This document shows positions 1 to 11,400 of a stretch of 64,000 bases of DNA, piece after piece. Within the stretch, counting starts at the first letter, position 1. Each line of letters starts with the position of its first letter. A program made the translations under genes and the position numbers. Source of the stretch: Symbiodinium natans (lineage: Eukaryota; Sar; Dinophyceae; Suessiales; Symbiodiniaceae); assembly GCA_905221605.1 (NCBI GenBank), contig CAJNDS010001236.1:276001-340000 (forward strand). Reading direction: 5' to 3'. The notes beneath the pieces were generated by a model. That model had not been told where the DNA came from and searched no databases. It was given only the letters and a program-made list of their open reading frames with translations.

Positions 1-910
1 GAGTGTGATGTGGCTCCTCGTCAAGTTGGTGACTTGGTGGCCGGGGATTTGGCAAGGGCAGTGCGGTCGGGACCATGTGGGTGGCTGAGAGCCAAAGATA
101 GCCCTCGAGCATGCAGACAGATGCAAAAAATAGAAACCAAAAAAACGCAACAAAATTGTTTGGAGCTGTTTGGGGTTTTCAATGCACAACGCCTTGCGGC
201 TTCTTCGAGTCTTGTCCACATTTGTCCAACGCCTGATCGATGGTGTCGTCAGTGAAGACGACCTGGGCTGTGGAGACCTGCAGCCTCAAAGGGCGAAGTG
301 ATGCGAAGTGATTCGAAGTGATGTGCGGAGTCGATGCCTTAAGGCCTTAAGGAGCAAAGCGCAAAGCTGGGTGTTAAGGAATGTGTTTAAACGTCGAAAA
401 ACGCGGACCGGTGCCCGAGGCCGACGACCCATCATTCAGCTTGCACTGGAAGATCACGGCGAAGGAGAAGCTGGGGAACAGCGACACGTGATTTCTCTCT
501 TCCTTTCCGCAACAGCCTGCGCATGTGCCCCACCTGGGCAACCACCAGGTTTCACCCAGGCTCTTGTACAAGCCTTCGGACACCTCAAATGAAGCAGCTC
601 TCGTAAAGCGATTTGCATTGTCACCTTGTCGCTGCCTGCGCGTGGAGCACGACCGGCAGCACGGTCAACCTTCAAGCTGCAGGTTGGGGCCCTCGGGGTT
701 TTGGAGGGGTGGGGGGAGGGGGGAACATCAGCAACTGCTCTCCGAATTCTGAAGTTTCCCACCCGTCCACCGATGATGCCAGAAAACCTCGGGGGGAATG
801 GAATAAGGGCAAGCTCCAGGACGCGGCTCAGGTGCAATCTGAGGGCTTCGCGGCTCAGCCTCTAGATGGGCAGCAAGAAAAGTGCGCAGGAAAAGGAATG
901 CTCAGGATGC
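1..910. other. No supported gene
   Basis: Open frames exist on both strands but none shows a family motif. One minus-strand stretch near 190-265 follows an AG acceptor and reads as a plausible short exon (residues TDDTIDQALDKCGQDS), but nothing around it confirms this. Confidence 0.3.
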
Positions 911-1192
911 TCAAGAAGGCTCAGAAGTGAGGTGCCGGGATGCCTCTTGTTCAGCCATGCCATGCCACTCCTTCCGATGAGCTTCGTGAGGGGCATCTGG
1001 CAGAAGCACGCGTGCGAGGGCAGCTTCCAGATTCTCAGCTGCGCTTAAGGAAGCAAGAAAGGGGGGCGCGCCTGCTTGCAGAAATAGTCCCCCAATATTG
1101 ACGCAAGTCGTTCCACATCCTCACCTCTGCATTGCAGATTGCACTGCGCAAGCTTTCCAGGATCTGCTCGCGCTGTACCTGGCCTGGGAGTT
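911..1192 (-). CDS. Two candidate exons of an unrecognised minus-strand gene
   Basis: Exon at 1125-1192 lies between a GCAG acceptor and a GTGAGG donor and reads LPGQVQREQILESLRSAI plus a few residues, with helix-forming character. A second exon at 911-1038 follows a GCGCAG acceptor, reads AENLEAALARVLLPDAPHEA and continues to a TGA at 911-913. The two exons do not share a compatible phase, so at least one more exon, or a wrong boundary, must lie between them. I do not recognise the family. The case rests only on splice signals, an open frame and sensible residue composition. Confidence 0.25.
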
Positions 1193-4100
1193 CTGCAACA
1201 ACGGCCAGCGGCATCCTAAAACCATGGAGAGCTTTTTCGCTCCAGCTGTGCTCGGAAGTCGACGATCGTCGGCGTTAAATTGCAATGATGGAAACGACAG
1301 TCGAAGAAGGCTTTAGGCGTCGTTTTGAGTGGCATCTGCTTCATCTGCTTGCAACCTGCGATGCACGAGGACGCGCCTCGCAGTCGCACGGCTGCTGCTG
1401 CATGAGCACTGGCTGGCACTGGACCTCAGAACTCACAGGGGCCATAGGGTGCACTGCTGGTGACCTGCACGTGGACTGCTGGGAATCCAGGAGAGCCTAC
1501 CTCAACAATTCACTGCCCGGAGTGTGAAGAGGTTCTGAAACGCGTACCAGGCTGACAATGCAGAAGTGGCTTGGAGTCGATAGGGCAATGGTAAAGCAGC
1601 TGTGCAGCACTTTGCGGGCCACCTTTGTTTGCTCCGTATGGTTCGAGGGAAGTATCGTTCCGTGCAGGAACAACTCAGCTGGAAGGAGTTTGCGCAGCTT
1701 TCTCTTTGACTTCATTTCCCATAAATGTTCTGCCAGAGAAAAGCTTTCCTTGACGGCTTGACCCACATTTTGCTATGATATGGCTTCTTCGCGGAAGCAT
1801 GTAGATCTGTGAAGGCCCCACATGCAACCATTGGATAGTGAGTAGCCGGCTTGGGGGAAGATGCTACTGGTAGTTTCTGTAGTTGGCGACTTTGCAAGCC
1901 AGAAGGACTTGACATTAATCACCCACCTCATCCTCCGCAGATGCATTTGACATTGCAAGGAGGGCAGTCCACACAGATCGGCATAGTTTGCAGAGCTCTA
2001 CAGAAGATCGCCCTCTCGGCTCGTGCAATGCGATTGGTCAAAGCTTGGGTGCCCCCCGCGAGGGTATCCGGGAAGGAGACAAGCAGTCGCGAGAAAGGCA
2101 CTAAGCACTGACACTCCGAACGTCTTGTGTTAGAATTGTTGTGTACTGTCGGGACGGAAGCTTCGGTGAGTGTGCCCTCTTGTGTTCATGACCGCCTTGA
2201 ACCCTTGTCCAAGACCAAAAGAACTTGCAGCAGAAGCAGAGAAATTCGATAAACTCCTTATACGTTTTGGGCTTCGCAGTCTCAGGTTCCGCGCGTGCGT
2301 CTGTAGAGCTGCTTGGGCTCCTTGGTGGCCCCCAGCCAGGCCTCGCCAAAAAAATGACAAACGAGAAACGATAGCGGAAAAGACGGCGGGTCGCCTGCTC
2401 GTTGTTGGAATTGATCCATGGAACGAGCCGCCTGGCAGCTCCGAGAACTTCTTACAAAGGCACCCCCCTGGCATTATGTTACCGACCGAATCTTCTGAGG
2501 AACAGAGGTCTTCTCTTCAGCGCTGCAGGCAATGGCGCCCGAAAAGAGAGACAGGTCGAACATGGTGAAAGCCACATCGTTATCAGAGTGTGCGAGGAGA
2601 CGCGCCTCTTGAGCCAGCGGCTGAGCTGCCACAGTCCCGAGGTGCAGCCAAGAGCGCAGCCCACACCCAAGAGGGGCCAGGGCCCCTGGCAATCTGTTTT
2701 CAGTCCCAGAAACAAGCAATTCTGAAATCTTCGCATGCCCTGCCCACCCCCCACCCCCCCAATTTTCCACGTGCCGGCAGCACGCCGTGCGCGATGCCGG
2801 CACCTCAGTGAAAGAGTGTCGTGGGGGCATCAGGGAACTGCAGCTTCCTTGAACATACGGCGAAGTGCATCAGCGGCTTGGGGAATTCGGGGGCTTAACT
2901 CGTGCACTCGGCCGGGGCTTTACAGCAAGGTAGACTTTCTCACATTGTGGGCTTGTTTTGGAGATGAGTTGGGAGCCCCCTGACCCCCTGGGTTCCCGCG
3001 CAACAGCAAAGGGCTCCCAGGGCCGTGCCTTCAGCGCTGGGCCTCTTCGTCTCTTTGTTTCTGTCGGTGTTTAGGGCTTAACTGGAGGAACAAAGGCTGT
3101 TCTCTTTGCACATTGCACGCAAGTATGTAATCGGGGAGGGACACCGCGATATTCCCCTATTTTCACACAGCCAGAAAAAGGCCTTACACAGGCCTTCTAG
3201 GGGCTTAGGATTCAGGGTTCCATCGGGAATCGATTCGGATTCAATGTATGGGGCTTCTGAGAGGGATGCTCATCGCACATTTCAGTTGAACGGACGTCTT
3301 CGAGCCTCTGTCTCTGTGTGCTGTGCTGAAACAATTCATTGGGTGGTTGGGCGTCAGAACCCTCCACACTGTGGTGAACAGGCCTTGCTGGCAGGTCTCT
3401 CGCCAGAACTGCCTCTCACGTGGCTGGCAAGCGCACAGTGAAGCGGCGACATGCTTTGTGCTCTGAGCTGCTATGCCATGTGAAGGAACAAACTTGCGGG
3501 GCCCCTGCGCGAACAGGAACTACCGTTCGGTGCCGGAGGGAGATTCGGGTGATGCATCCAGCCAGGACCTGGGAAAACAGAACGTTATGCGAGATCCATG
3601 GATATTCGGATTGGGCCCCCTATAAGGGGATTCTTCGCACGAGGCCTTCTCCAGGTCGACGGGAGGCTCACGAAGCGCCTACAAGTAGCCAGCAGCTGCC
3701 GTCTTTATACCGTCTTGGCGCTTGCGTGCTCCCAAAGCAGGAAACTGTTTTTGGTGGAATGCCAGGCAAAGCGCAAAGCCCTCCCTCCTCGCAGGTAGTT
3801 CGCTTTAATTACTGCCTACGTGGCTTGAGTCGCCTGTCAGACTGCGTCATGCACGGCATTCGGCAAGGAAGTCCACCGGTCAATGATGTGTCCCTACGAT
3901 TTCTTGAAAGAAAGAAAGAACGATGCCTTCGTGCGTGACCGCATACTGACCCTCAGATGGCCCATGGCCCTGTACATGAATGGCGACATGGGTGCTGTGG
4001 GCTGTGCAAGCAGGTCATGATCCAACTCTTTGGTTTGCCACATGAGCCTATGGCCTATGTCAGGAGTGAAACGAGCCAGGGGCATCGCTGCTGAAACCGG

Positions 4101-4385
4101 CTGTCCGCGGTCTGCACATGCGGCACCTGGGGATGCCCAGCTGGCTCGCTGCGGGAGCTCACAGCTGAGGGAACAGGCAGCATCGCTTTCTCGACGGCCT
4201 CCGCTGCGCGGGGTTACCAGAGCGATGCTTAGCGGCTTAGCGGCTACCTTGGGTACCTATAGACGACATCTGCAAAGCCGTGGAACCGCTCCATCCCTAC
4301 GGTATGAAAACCCAAAGAGAGGGCCTTTCGTCCATTCTTGGAAAAATTTCTTACGAGCCTTTTATGATTGAAGTGCACGGGCCTG
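1193..4385. other. No recognisable gene; scattered open frames
   Basis: The longest open frame is 172 codons on the plus strand (3420-3938) and has no motif I know; minus-strand frames at 1497-1766 and 2130-2474 are likewise unassigned. Exons of an unknown minus-strand gene may be hidden here. Confidence 0.3.
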
Positions 4386-5917
4386 GCTTCCTCTTCTTGG
4401 AGCTCTGGCTTGGCAGCTTGCCGGGCACTTCGGGGGCGGTTCGGCAGTTGCGTGGCCAGCTCCTTTGCCGACTTCCCGAGAAATGGCGGAAGTTGCGGCG
4501 TGTTGTGGAACATACAGTTCTGTAATGAACATATGAAAACTAGGGAGTTCTGAGGCCTACTGAGGGCAGCAGCACTCCTGGAAGAGCACGTCCACGTTGT
4601 CGCCTGCCGGCGGTGTGGAGAGTGAGCTGTGCCTTGAGGGTGTTGGGATGTTTTGGGCAGCGGCCTTTCCCAAAGCGGTCGGCGATTTCACAATCTTCTA
4701 AGCTGCCCGATGGTGTTGCAGGAACTTGTCGGACGTGCAGGGATGTTCCGAAACCCTCGGCACCTACCCATGAATACCTGCTGCACATTAGGAAGGAGAT
4801 ACCCTCACTCTGAATCCAACCCAAGCCGGAGCCAAGTTGTGTCAAAAAATGAGACACCGCCCCCCCCCCCCCCCGCCGCCCATCTGTGTCAAACCTCGCA
4901 GGGCCGCCTGTTTTGGCGCTGGTCTCCAGGAAGAGCGCCCCCAAGGTCAGGGACTCCTCGCGCGCGGCGTCCTGCGGCACCTCGCGGCCCTCCAGGTCTG
5001 CCTCTGGCGCTTTGGTCGACTCGGAGCTGGGCTTCTACGGGGCTTTTGGCGATTCTTGCTTTTTCTTGGGTTGAAGGACATAAGGTTTATATAGGGTGCT
5101 GACGGGAAGGGGAGAAGCCGGGTAAGCCTTGTTGCCAACCATTGCCAGCAAGGTTTCCTTGCCCAGCTCGTGGTGCACCTGAAGTCGTGCATGTGCTGGT
5201 GGAGGCCCAGCGCCAACGAAGGCTGGGGCACCCGGCCAAATTCACCCAGTCCCTGGCAGCTCTGCGGTCACAGCAATTCTTTCTTTCACGGTTGAAGATG
5301 GCAATCCCTTTGCCTCGCTGCGCACCAGGATCGCCAACATGTCACATCATACCTCAACGCATGCAGCTATGGTGACACTTCCACTAATCAATAGCCTCTT
5401 ATGCCCACAGACTCCAGATCCAAATGGACATGTTGCGGGCAAGCGCTTTAACAAAGCTTGTATTGTGGTCCGTGAGCACTCCCGGCAACGTCCCATGCCA
5501 GTCATGGTGTACGGCTGTATGACAGTTCATTCGACAGGTATCGGTAGTCTTATCCGATTATGTCGGAGGAATGCCGAGCCTGCCTCTCACAATGTAGCTG
5601 AGAGGCACGACGATCGCTGCAGCTGCATCTTGCAGGTAAGCGGGCATGAGGCTTCGAAAGCGATCTTCGCCCGCAGTGTCCCACAGCTTAAGCTTGACCC
5701 ATTCGTGCCCGCTGAAGACCTGGGCCCAAGGCAAGCTTTTGCCTAGACAGCACGCAGTCCTACGTCCTAGTTTGATGCTAACTGTAGGACCATTGCAGGC
5801 CTTCTTCCACTGAAAGTCCAATCCAGCTGTTGGCAGCACTTCAGTCGAGAACTGGTGCTCGACGCATTGCTTCAGCAGCGAGGTCTTGCCCGTGCGGCTG
5901 TCGCCTACCAGCACGAC
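4386..5917 (-). CDS. Rab-family small GTPase, multi-exon
   Basis: All nucleotide-binding motifs of a Ras/Rab GTPase occur in order on the minus strand. Exon 5917-5801 carries the P-loop GDSRTGKTSLL and a switch I-like segment. Exon 5719 to about 5609 carries the G3 motif KLWDTAGEDRFRSL. A short exon ending 5246 gives RDW; exon 5178-5128 ends in G4 MVGNK; exon 5001-4908 reads ADLEGREV through G5 FLETSAKT; exon 4603-4578 gives GDNVDVLFQ. Phases match across these junctions. Donors are GC at 5800, 5127 and 4907, GT at 5245 and GA at 4577. The preferred continuation is an exon starting 4462 (ELATQLPNRPRS), the usual last Rab helix. Reading straight on from 4578 instead ends at a TAG (4557-4559) after ECCCPQ, which looks like a prenylation tail. 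The start codon lies upstream of 5917 and was not found, and the exon joining G3 to RDW is unclear. The likely role is vesicle trafficking on membranes. Confidence 0.85.
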
Positions 5918-8310
5918 CTGCCATGATCCAGCAGGGCAAATTGGTAGATGCGGATACTGTACCGATCATTTTGGGCTTTTGTTTCGTGTGCTCACTTTAG
6001 TCTTCAAGCATTCACCCAATTCACTGACTGCAAGAATACCAAAGTAAGCGTGTCTTCTCGCTCATTTCATTCGCTCGCTTTCTTATTCGTGCTGTGTTAA
6101 AAGCCCCCTGCAGCAATGAAGGGGAATTGGTACTAAAGAAATGCACGCGCCATTCTTCCCTGTCATCATACAGAAAACCTACATGAACAGACCCCGGTTT
6201 CAAAACCACAGATGCCAGTAACATGAAGGTCCAGGCCTTGTAGCTCGGGCAGGTGGTCATCCGCAGAAGAGGTGACTGCAACTTGAGCTTACGCTGCAGA
6301 TGAGACTTGCCGCAGAGAGTTGGCCGAAGGACTGCGGGAGCTGATCACACATGATGCAGTCTGCTTCCATCTATTTCCTCTACCTCTGCAACACGGCCTT
6401 GGGCAGAACTACCTTGTATGGCCACCATGACGCTCGGTAGTAGGGAAGAAGGCTGTTCATGGCCTAAGGCGAAGGGCCAGCGAAGCATCTTGACATGTCT
6501 GGTCATGGCCTGGCTTATCCCGGCTTGGTGCCCTTTTCTTGTGATCAGCATGCTCCCAGGCAGAATCGCGCAAGCTGAGGGTGCAGCAGCAACGGCACTG
6601 GCCACCATGTCAGGTACCTGCGGACTTGCTCTGAACACTTGGAATCCCTCACAGGCAAGGGGCAGTGACCATCTCGGGCAGGGTGTCCTGCAGTAAAGCA
6701 ATACTGCAGTAAAGCAACTGCCTTAAGGCAACTCGGAATCACTGAGAGTGTCGATCCTGCATCAGGGTGGAGAGCTGATCTTTGCAGATTCCCACCAGTC
6801 TGTCCTACGATTGTCCAACATCAGACTTGTTGTCTCTGCTCTGGAACGTGTGTGCCCTACAGCCTTTGCAGTCCTTGGCCCAATACACAGGGTTCCTGCG
6901 CTGCAGGTGCGCGTCCGCGAGAGACACTTACGACGCTCGTGACTATGTTTTCACCCGACCCCTCTGTCTGTGCGACATGCAGTGCGCAGAGGGTGCCCTC
7001 TCGAATGAAAGAGTATCGGTGTAGTATGTGTGCATATTTGGGTCAGAAGGTACAGAAGGTTCTTTCTCTATAAACCCTCGCCCTCCGATATCAGCTTCCA
7101 AGAAGGCCTCCGAAAAGGCTTCTCCGGAGAGCCCGTTGAAGCCGAAGGGATCCGAAAGCGCCGGCGCCGGGCCCGCTGCTGGCCCTGGGAGTTCACCTCT
7201 CTCGCTGGCTTGCCGGGGCTTGCCGGGTGTGGAAAATCGGAAGGGGGGGGGGGGGGGGGGTGATCTGGGGATTGTGCGTTACGGCTAATTGTTGTCGGAT
7301 ATTAACATGAGCAGTTGCATGGGCCTCCACAAGGAGAGTCACCACATCCAGCAGTCCTGTGAAGCATGATGACGAGCATTTCAAAATGATAGAGCAAATG
7401 TTCGGATGCTCGCGCCTCCGTACATGAAGCTTGCCACGGGGTCAATGTCCACATTCACGACCTGACCAGCGCTTGTCTCGCCGATCCCGCTGCGTGAAAA
7501 GACATGTTGCGCGGTGCTGCGCGCTACACTCTGCAAACCCCCCCCGATCCTCCAGATTTGTGATTGTCCAATCATGAAGCGTCTCACTCACCATGTTGAT
7601 GACAAGGGAGTCGCCCTCAGGCATCAAGTTGCGAACACGTCGCGAACACCTGCTCGGTGGTTTTGTTGCACACTCCTTCTCTCTCCCCGGCCGTGATGGT
7701 CGTCCATCGTGTCTTCGAGATCGATCGCAGAGCCTCGCGCTATGAACCTAAACCTCATCGGTTGGTGTCCTCCTATACGTAAGTTAATCCTCAGTGAGAC
7801 AATCCATTCCCCGATATGTCCGATGCAATACGTTCTTGTGTTCTCCAGAGCCCCCAAACCCAGCCGAATGAACCTGCTTGACATAAGGGGTTTGGTTCGG
7901 GGGTGGACCGTAAAATAGACTCTGATTTCACGCATAGTGTTCCGACGGAGCCGAGTTTGCTTTCTACTTGGGCAGGGTTGAGCAGGGGTTACAAGAAGCA
8001 CCAACGAGAACCATGCGTGGACCTGGCCTGGGCGAAGTTCCCGGATTGGACGTGGAGGGCGAAGGCGATTACCTTCCAAGATTCCGAGCTTCTCCAGACT
8101 TCGGAGATCTTCGGATAACTCAGCATCCCACATCCACGCCAGGCAGCATTTCAGCCACCTGCGATCACAGCCGAAGCCCGTTCGCTTCCTCTGTGAGCAA
8201 TTTGGCCGGTTCATGGCAGCTCGTATGATTCAGATCTATAGCCATACAGGCACAAGTTGATGTTTCGTTGTTTCTTCTGTTTTTCTTTTGCACACTTTTG
8301 GCACCCCCTT
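5918..8310. other. Mostly unassigned sequence upstream of the Rab gene
   Basis: This includes a run of 18 G at 7243-7260 and a 196-codon minus-strand open frame at 7624-8214 with no recognisable domain. The minus-strand frame near 6190-6260 reads DDHLPELQGLDLHVTGICG and could be an exon, perhaps of the Rab gene's 5' part. Nothing is strong enough to call a gene. Confidence 0.3.
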
Positions 8311-8315
8311 TTGTT

Positions 8316-8470
8316 TCTCTCTCTCTCTCTCTCTCTCTCTTCCTTCCTTCCACAGCACTTAACCCCCGAGGGGGTCGTCCCGAAGGACGTGCTCCAGTGA
8401 TCCAGTCGGAGGTGAAAACGATCTCTGTCTCTCTCTCCGCACGCTTGCAGATGATACTCGGCTGAAATTT
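8316..8470 (+). repeat. CT-rich module on the left edge of the 41-bp array
   Basis: A CT dinucleotide run (about 8316-8340) is followed by a GC-rich segment with local inverted symmetry (CCCCCGAGGGGG, then CCCGAAGGACG) and a second, shorter CT run ending in a pyrimidine-AG. A similar arrangement occurs on the right edge of the array at 13620-13920, including the shared word CCAGTGAT. Confidence 0.6.
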
Positions 8471-11400
8471 CTGAGGAAGGTTTCGTTGCAATTGCTACTC
8501 GGATTGAATTTCTAGAGAAGTTCTCCCTCGCTGTAAAAGCTACTAGTCTCGAGTTTCTGAGGAAGGTGTCGTTGCCATTGTTACATGTCTTGGGTTTCTC
8601 AGGAAGGTTTCGTTGCAAGTGCTACATGTCTTGAACTTCTCAGGATGGTTTCGCTGTCTTGAGCTTCTGAGGAAAGTTCCGTTGCCAATGCTGCTCGGCT
8701 TCAATTTCTGAGGAAGATTTGGCTGCAATTGCTACGCGAAATGGTTTTCTGAGGAAGGTTGCGTTGCAATTGCTTCTCGGCTTGATTTTCTGGGAAGGTA
8801 TCTCTGTAAATGCTACTGGCTTTGAGATTTTGAGGAGGGTTTCGTTGCAATTGCTACGTGTCCTAAATTTCTGAGGAAGGTTTCGTTGTGAATTCTAGTA
8901 GTCGCGAGTTTATGAGCCAGGAAATTTTCGTTGCAAATGCTACTAGTCTTAAGTTTCTGAAAAGGTTTCGTTGCAATTGCTGCTTGAATTTTGAGGAAGG
9001 TGTTGTTGTAAATGCTACTGTTCTTGAGTTTCTGAGGAAAGTTTCGTTACAATTGCTACGTGTCGTGAATCTCTGACGAAGTTTTCGTTGCAACTGCTTC
9101 TCGGCTTGAAGTTCTGAGGAAGACTTCGCTGTAATTGCTCCTAGTCTCGAGTTTCTGAGCAAGGTTTCATTGCAATTGTTGCATGCCTTGAATTGGTGAG
9201 GAAGGTTTCGTTGCAATTGCTACTCGTCGTGAATTTCTGAAGAAGGTTTCGCTGCAGTTGCTACTGGAAGTGAATTTCTATCAAAAGTTTCGTTGCAATT
9301 GATACTCGGCTTGAATTTCTGCGGATAGTTACTCTGTAAATGCTTCTGGGATTGCGTTTCTCAGGATGGTTTCGCTGTAAATGCTACTAGTCTTGTGTTT
9401 CCGAGGAAGGTTCCGCTGTAAATGCTACTAGTCTTGAGCTTCTAAGGCAGGTTTCGCTGCAACTGTTACGTGTCTTGAATTTCTGGGGAAGATTTCGTTG
9501 CAATTGCTACTGGTCTTGAGTTTCTGAGGCAGGTTTCGTTGCAATTGCTACATGTCTTCAAATTCTGAAGAAGGTTCCGCTGCAGTTGCTACTCGGCTTG
9601 AATTCCTGAAAAGTTTTGCTGTAAATGCTGCTGGTCTTGCGTTTCTGAGAAAGGTTCCTTTGCAATTGCTGCGTGTCAAGGAATTTCTGAGCAAGATTTC
9701 GTTGCAGTTGCTATTCGTCTTGAACTTCTGCGGAAGGTTTCGTTGCAAATGCTCCGTGTCTTGAATTTCTGAAGAAGGTTTCGTTGCAATTGCTACATGG
9801 CTTGAATTTCTGAGGAAGGTTTCGTTGCAATTGCTACTTGGCTCGAGTTTCTGAGGAAGGCTTCGTTGCCATTGCTACATGTCTTGAGTTTCTGAGGAAA
9901 GTTTCGTTGCAATTGCATTGCAGTTGCTACATGTCTTGAGTTTCCGGGGAAGGTTTCGTTGCAATTGCTAGTCGTCTTGAACTTCTGGGGAAGGTTTCGT
10001 GGCAATTGCTACTCGTCTTGTATTTCTGGTTTCGTTGCAATTTCTACTCGGCTTGAACTTCTGAGCAAAGTGTCGTTGCAATTGCTACATGTCTTGTATT
10101 TCTGAGGAAGGTTTCGTTGCAATTGCTACTCGGCTTGAATTTCTGAGCAAGATTTCGTTGCAATTACTATTCGTCTTGAAATTCTGCGGAAGGTTTCGTT
10201 GTAAATGCTCCGTGTCTTGAATTTCTGAAGAAGGTTTCGTTGCAATTGCTACATGGCTTGAATTTCTGAGGGAAGGTTTCGTTGCAATTGCTACTTGGCT
10301 CGAGTTTCTGAGGAAGGCTTCGTTGCAATTGCTACGACTCTTGAATTTCTGAGGAAGGTTTCGTTGCAATTGCTACTAGTCTTGAGTTTCTGAGGAAAGT
10401 TTCGTTGCACTTCATTGTGAGACAGATTTCGTTGCAATTGCTACATGTCTTGAATTTCTAAGGAAGGTTGCGTTGCCAGTGCTACATATCTTGAGCTTCT
10501 GAGGAAAGTTTCGTTGCAATTGTTACTCGTCTTAAATGTCGGTTGTACGTTTTGATGTAAACGCTACAAGTCTTGGGTTTCTGAAGGAAGGTTTTGTTGC
10601 AATTGCCACAAGTGTTGAATTTATGAGGAAGATGTCGATGCACTTGCTACGTGTCCTGAATTTCTGAGGAAGGTTGTAAATGCTACTGGGCTTGAGATTC
10701 TCAGGAAGGTTCCACTGTACATGCTACTAGTCTCGAGTTTCTGATCAAGGAACCGTTGCATGTGCTATTCGGCTTTAACTTCTGAGGAAGGTCTCGTTGT
10801 AAATGCTATTAGTCTTGAAAAGAAAGAACGTTTCGTTGCAGTTGCTTCTCGAAAAAGATTTCTGAGGAAACCGTCGTTGCAATTGCTAGATGACGTGAAT
10901 TTCAGAGAAAGGTTTCGTTGCAATTGCTACTCGGCTTGAATTTCTGAGGAAGGTTTCGTTGCAATTTCTACTCGGATTTTCTCAGGAGTTTTTGGTTGTG
11001 CAGTTGCTACGTGTCTTGAACTTCTGAGGAAGGTTTCGTTGCAATTGTTATGCGGCTCGAACTTCTGAGGAAGGTTTCGTTGCAACTGCTACTCCGCTTG
11101 AGTTTCTGAGTAAGTTGTCGTTGCAATTGCTACTCTTCTGGAATGCCGTAAATGCTTTTAGTCTCCAGCTTCGGAGGAAGGTTTGGCTGCAATTGCCAAA
11201 TGTCGTGAATATCTGGGGAGGGTTTCGCTGAAATTGCTACATGTCTTGAAGTTCTGAGCAAGGTTTTGTTGCAATTGCTACTCGTCTTAATCTTAAAACT
11301 CGGTTGTAGGTTTTGATGTAAATTTCCAATGCTACTAGTCTTGAGTTTCTGAGGAAGGTTTCGTTGCAATTGCCACAGGTTTTGAATTTCTGGGGAAGGT

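Noticed and set aside
7624-8214. 196-codon minus-strand ORF
   Set aside because: No recognisable domain, and I could not show splice or start signals. Left as unassigned rather than called a gene.
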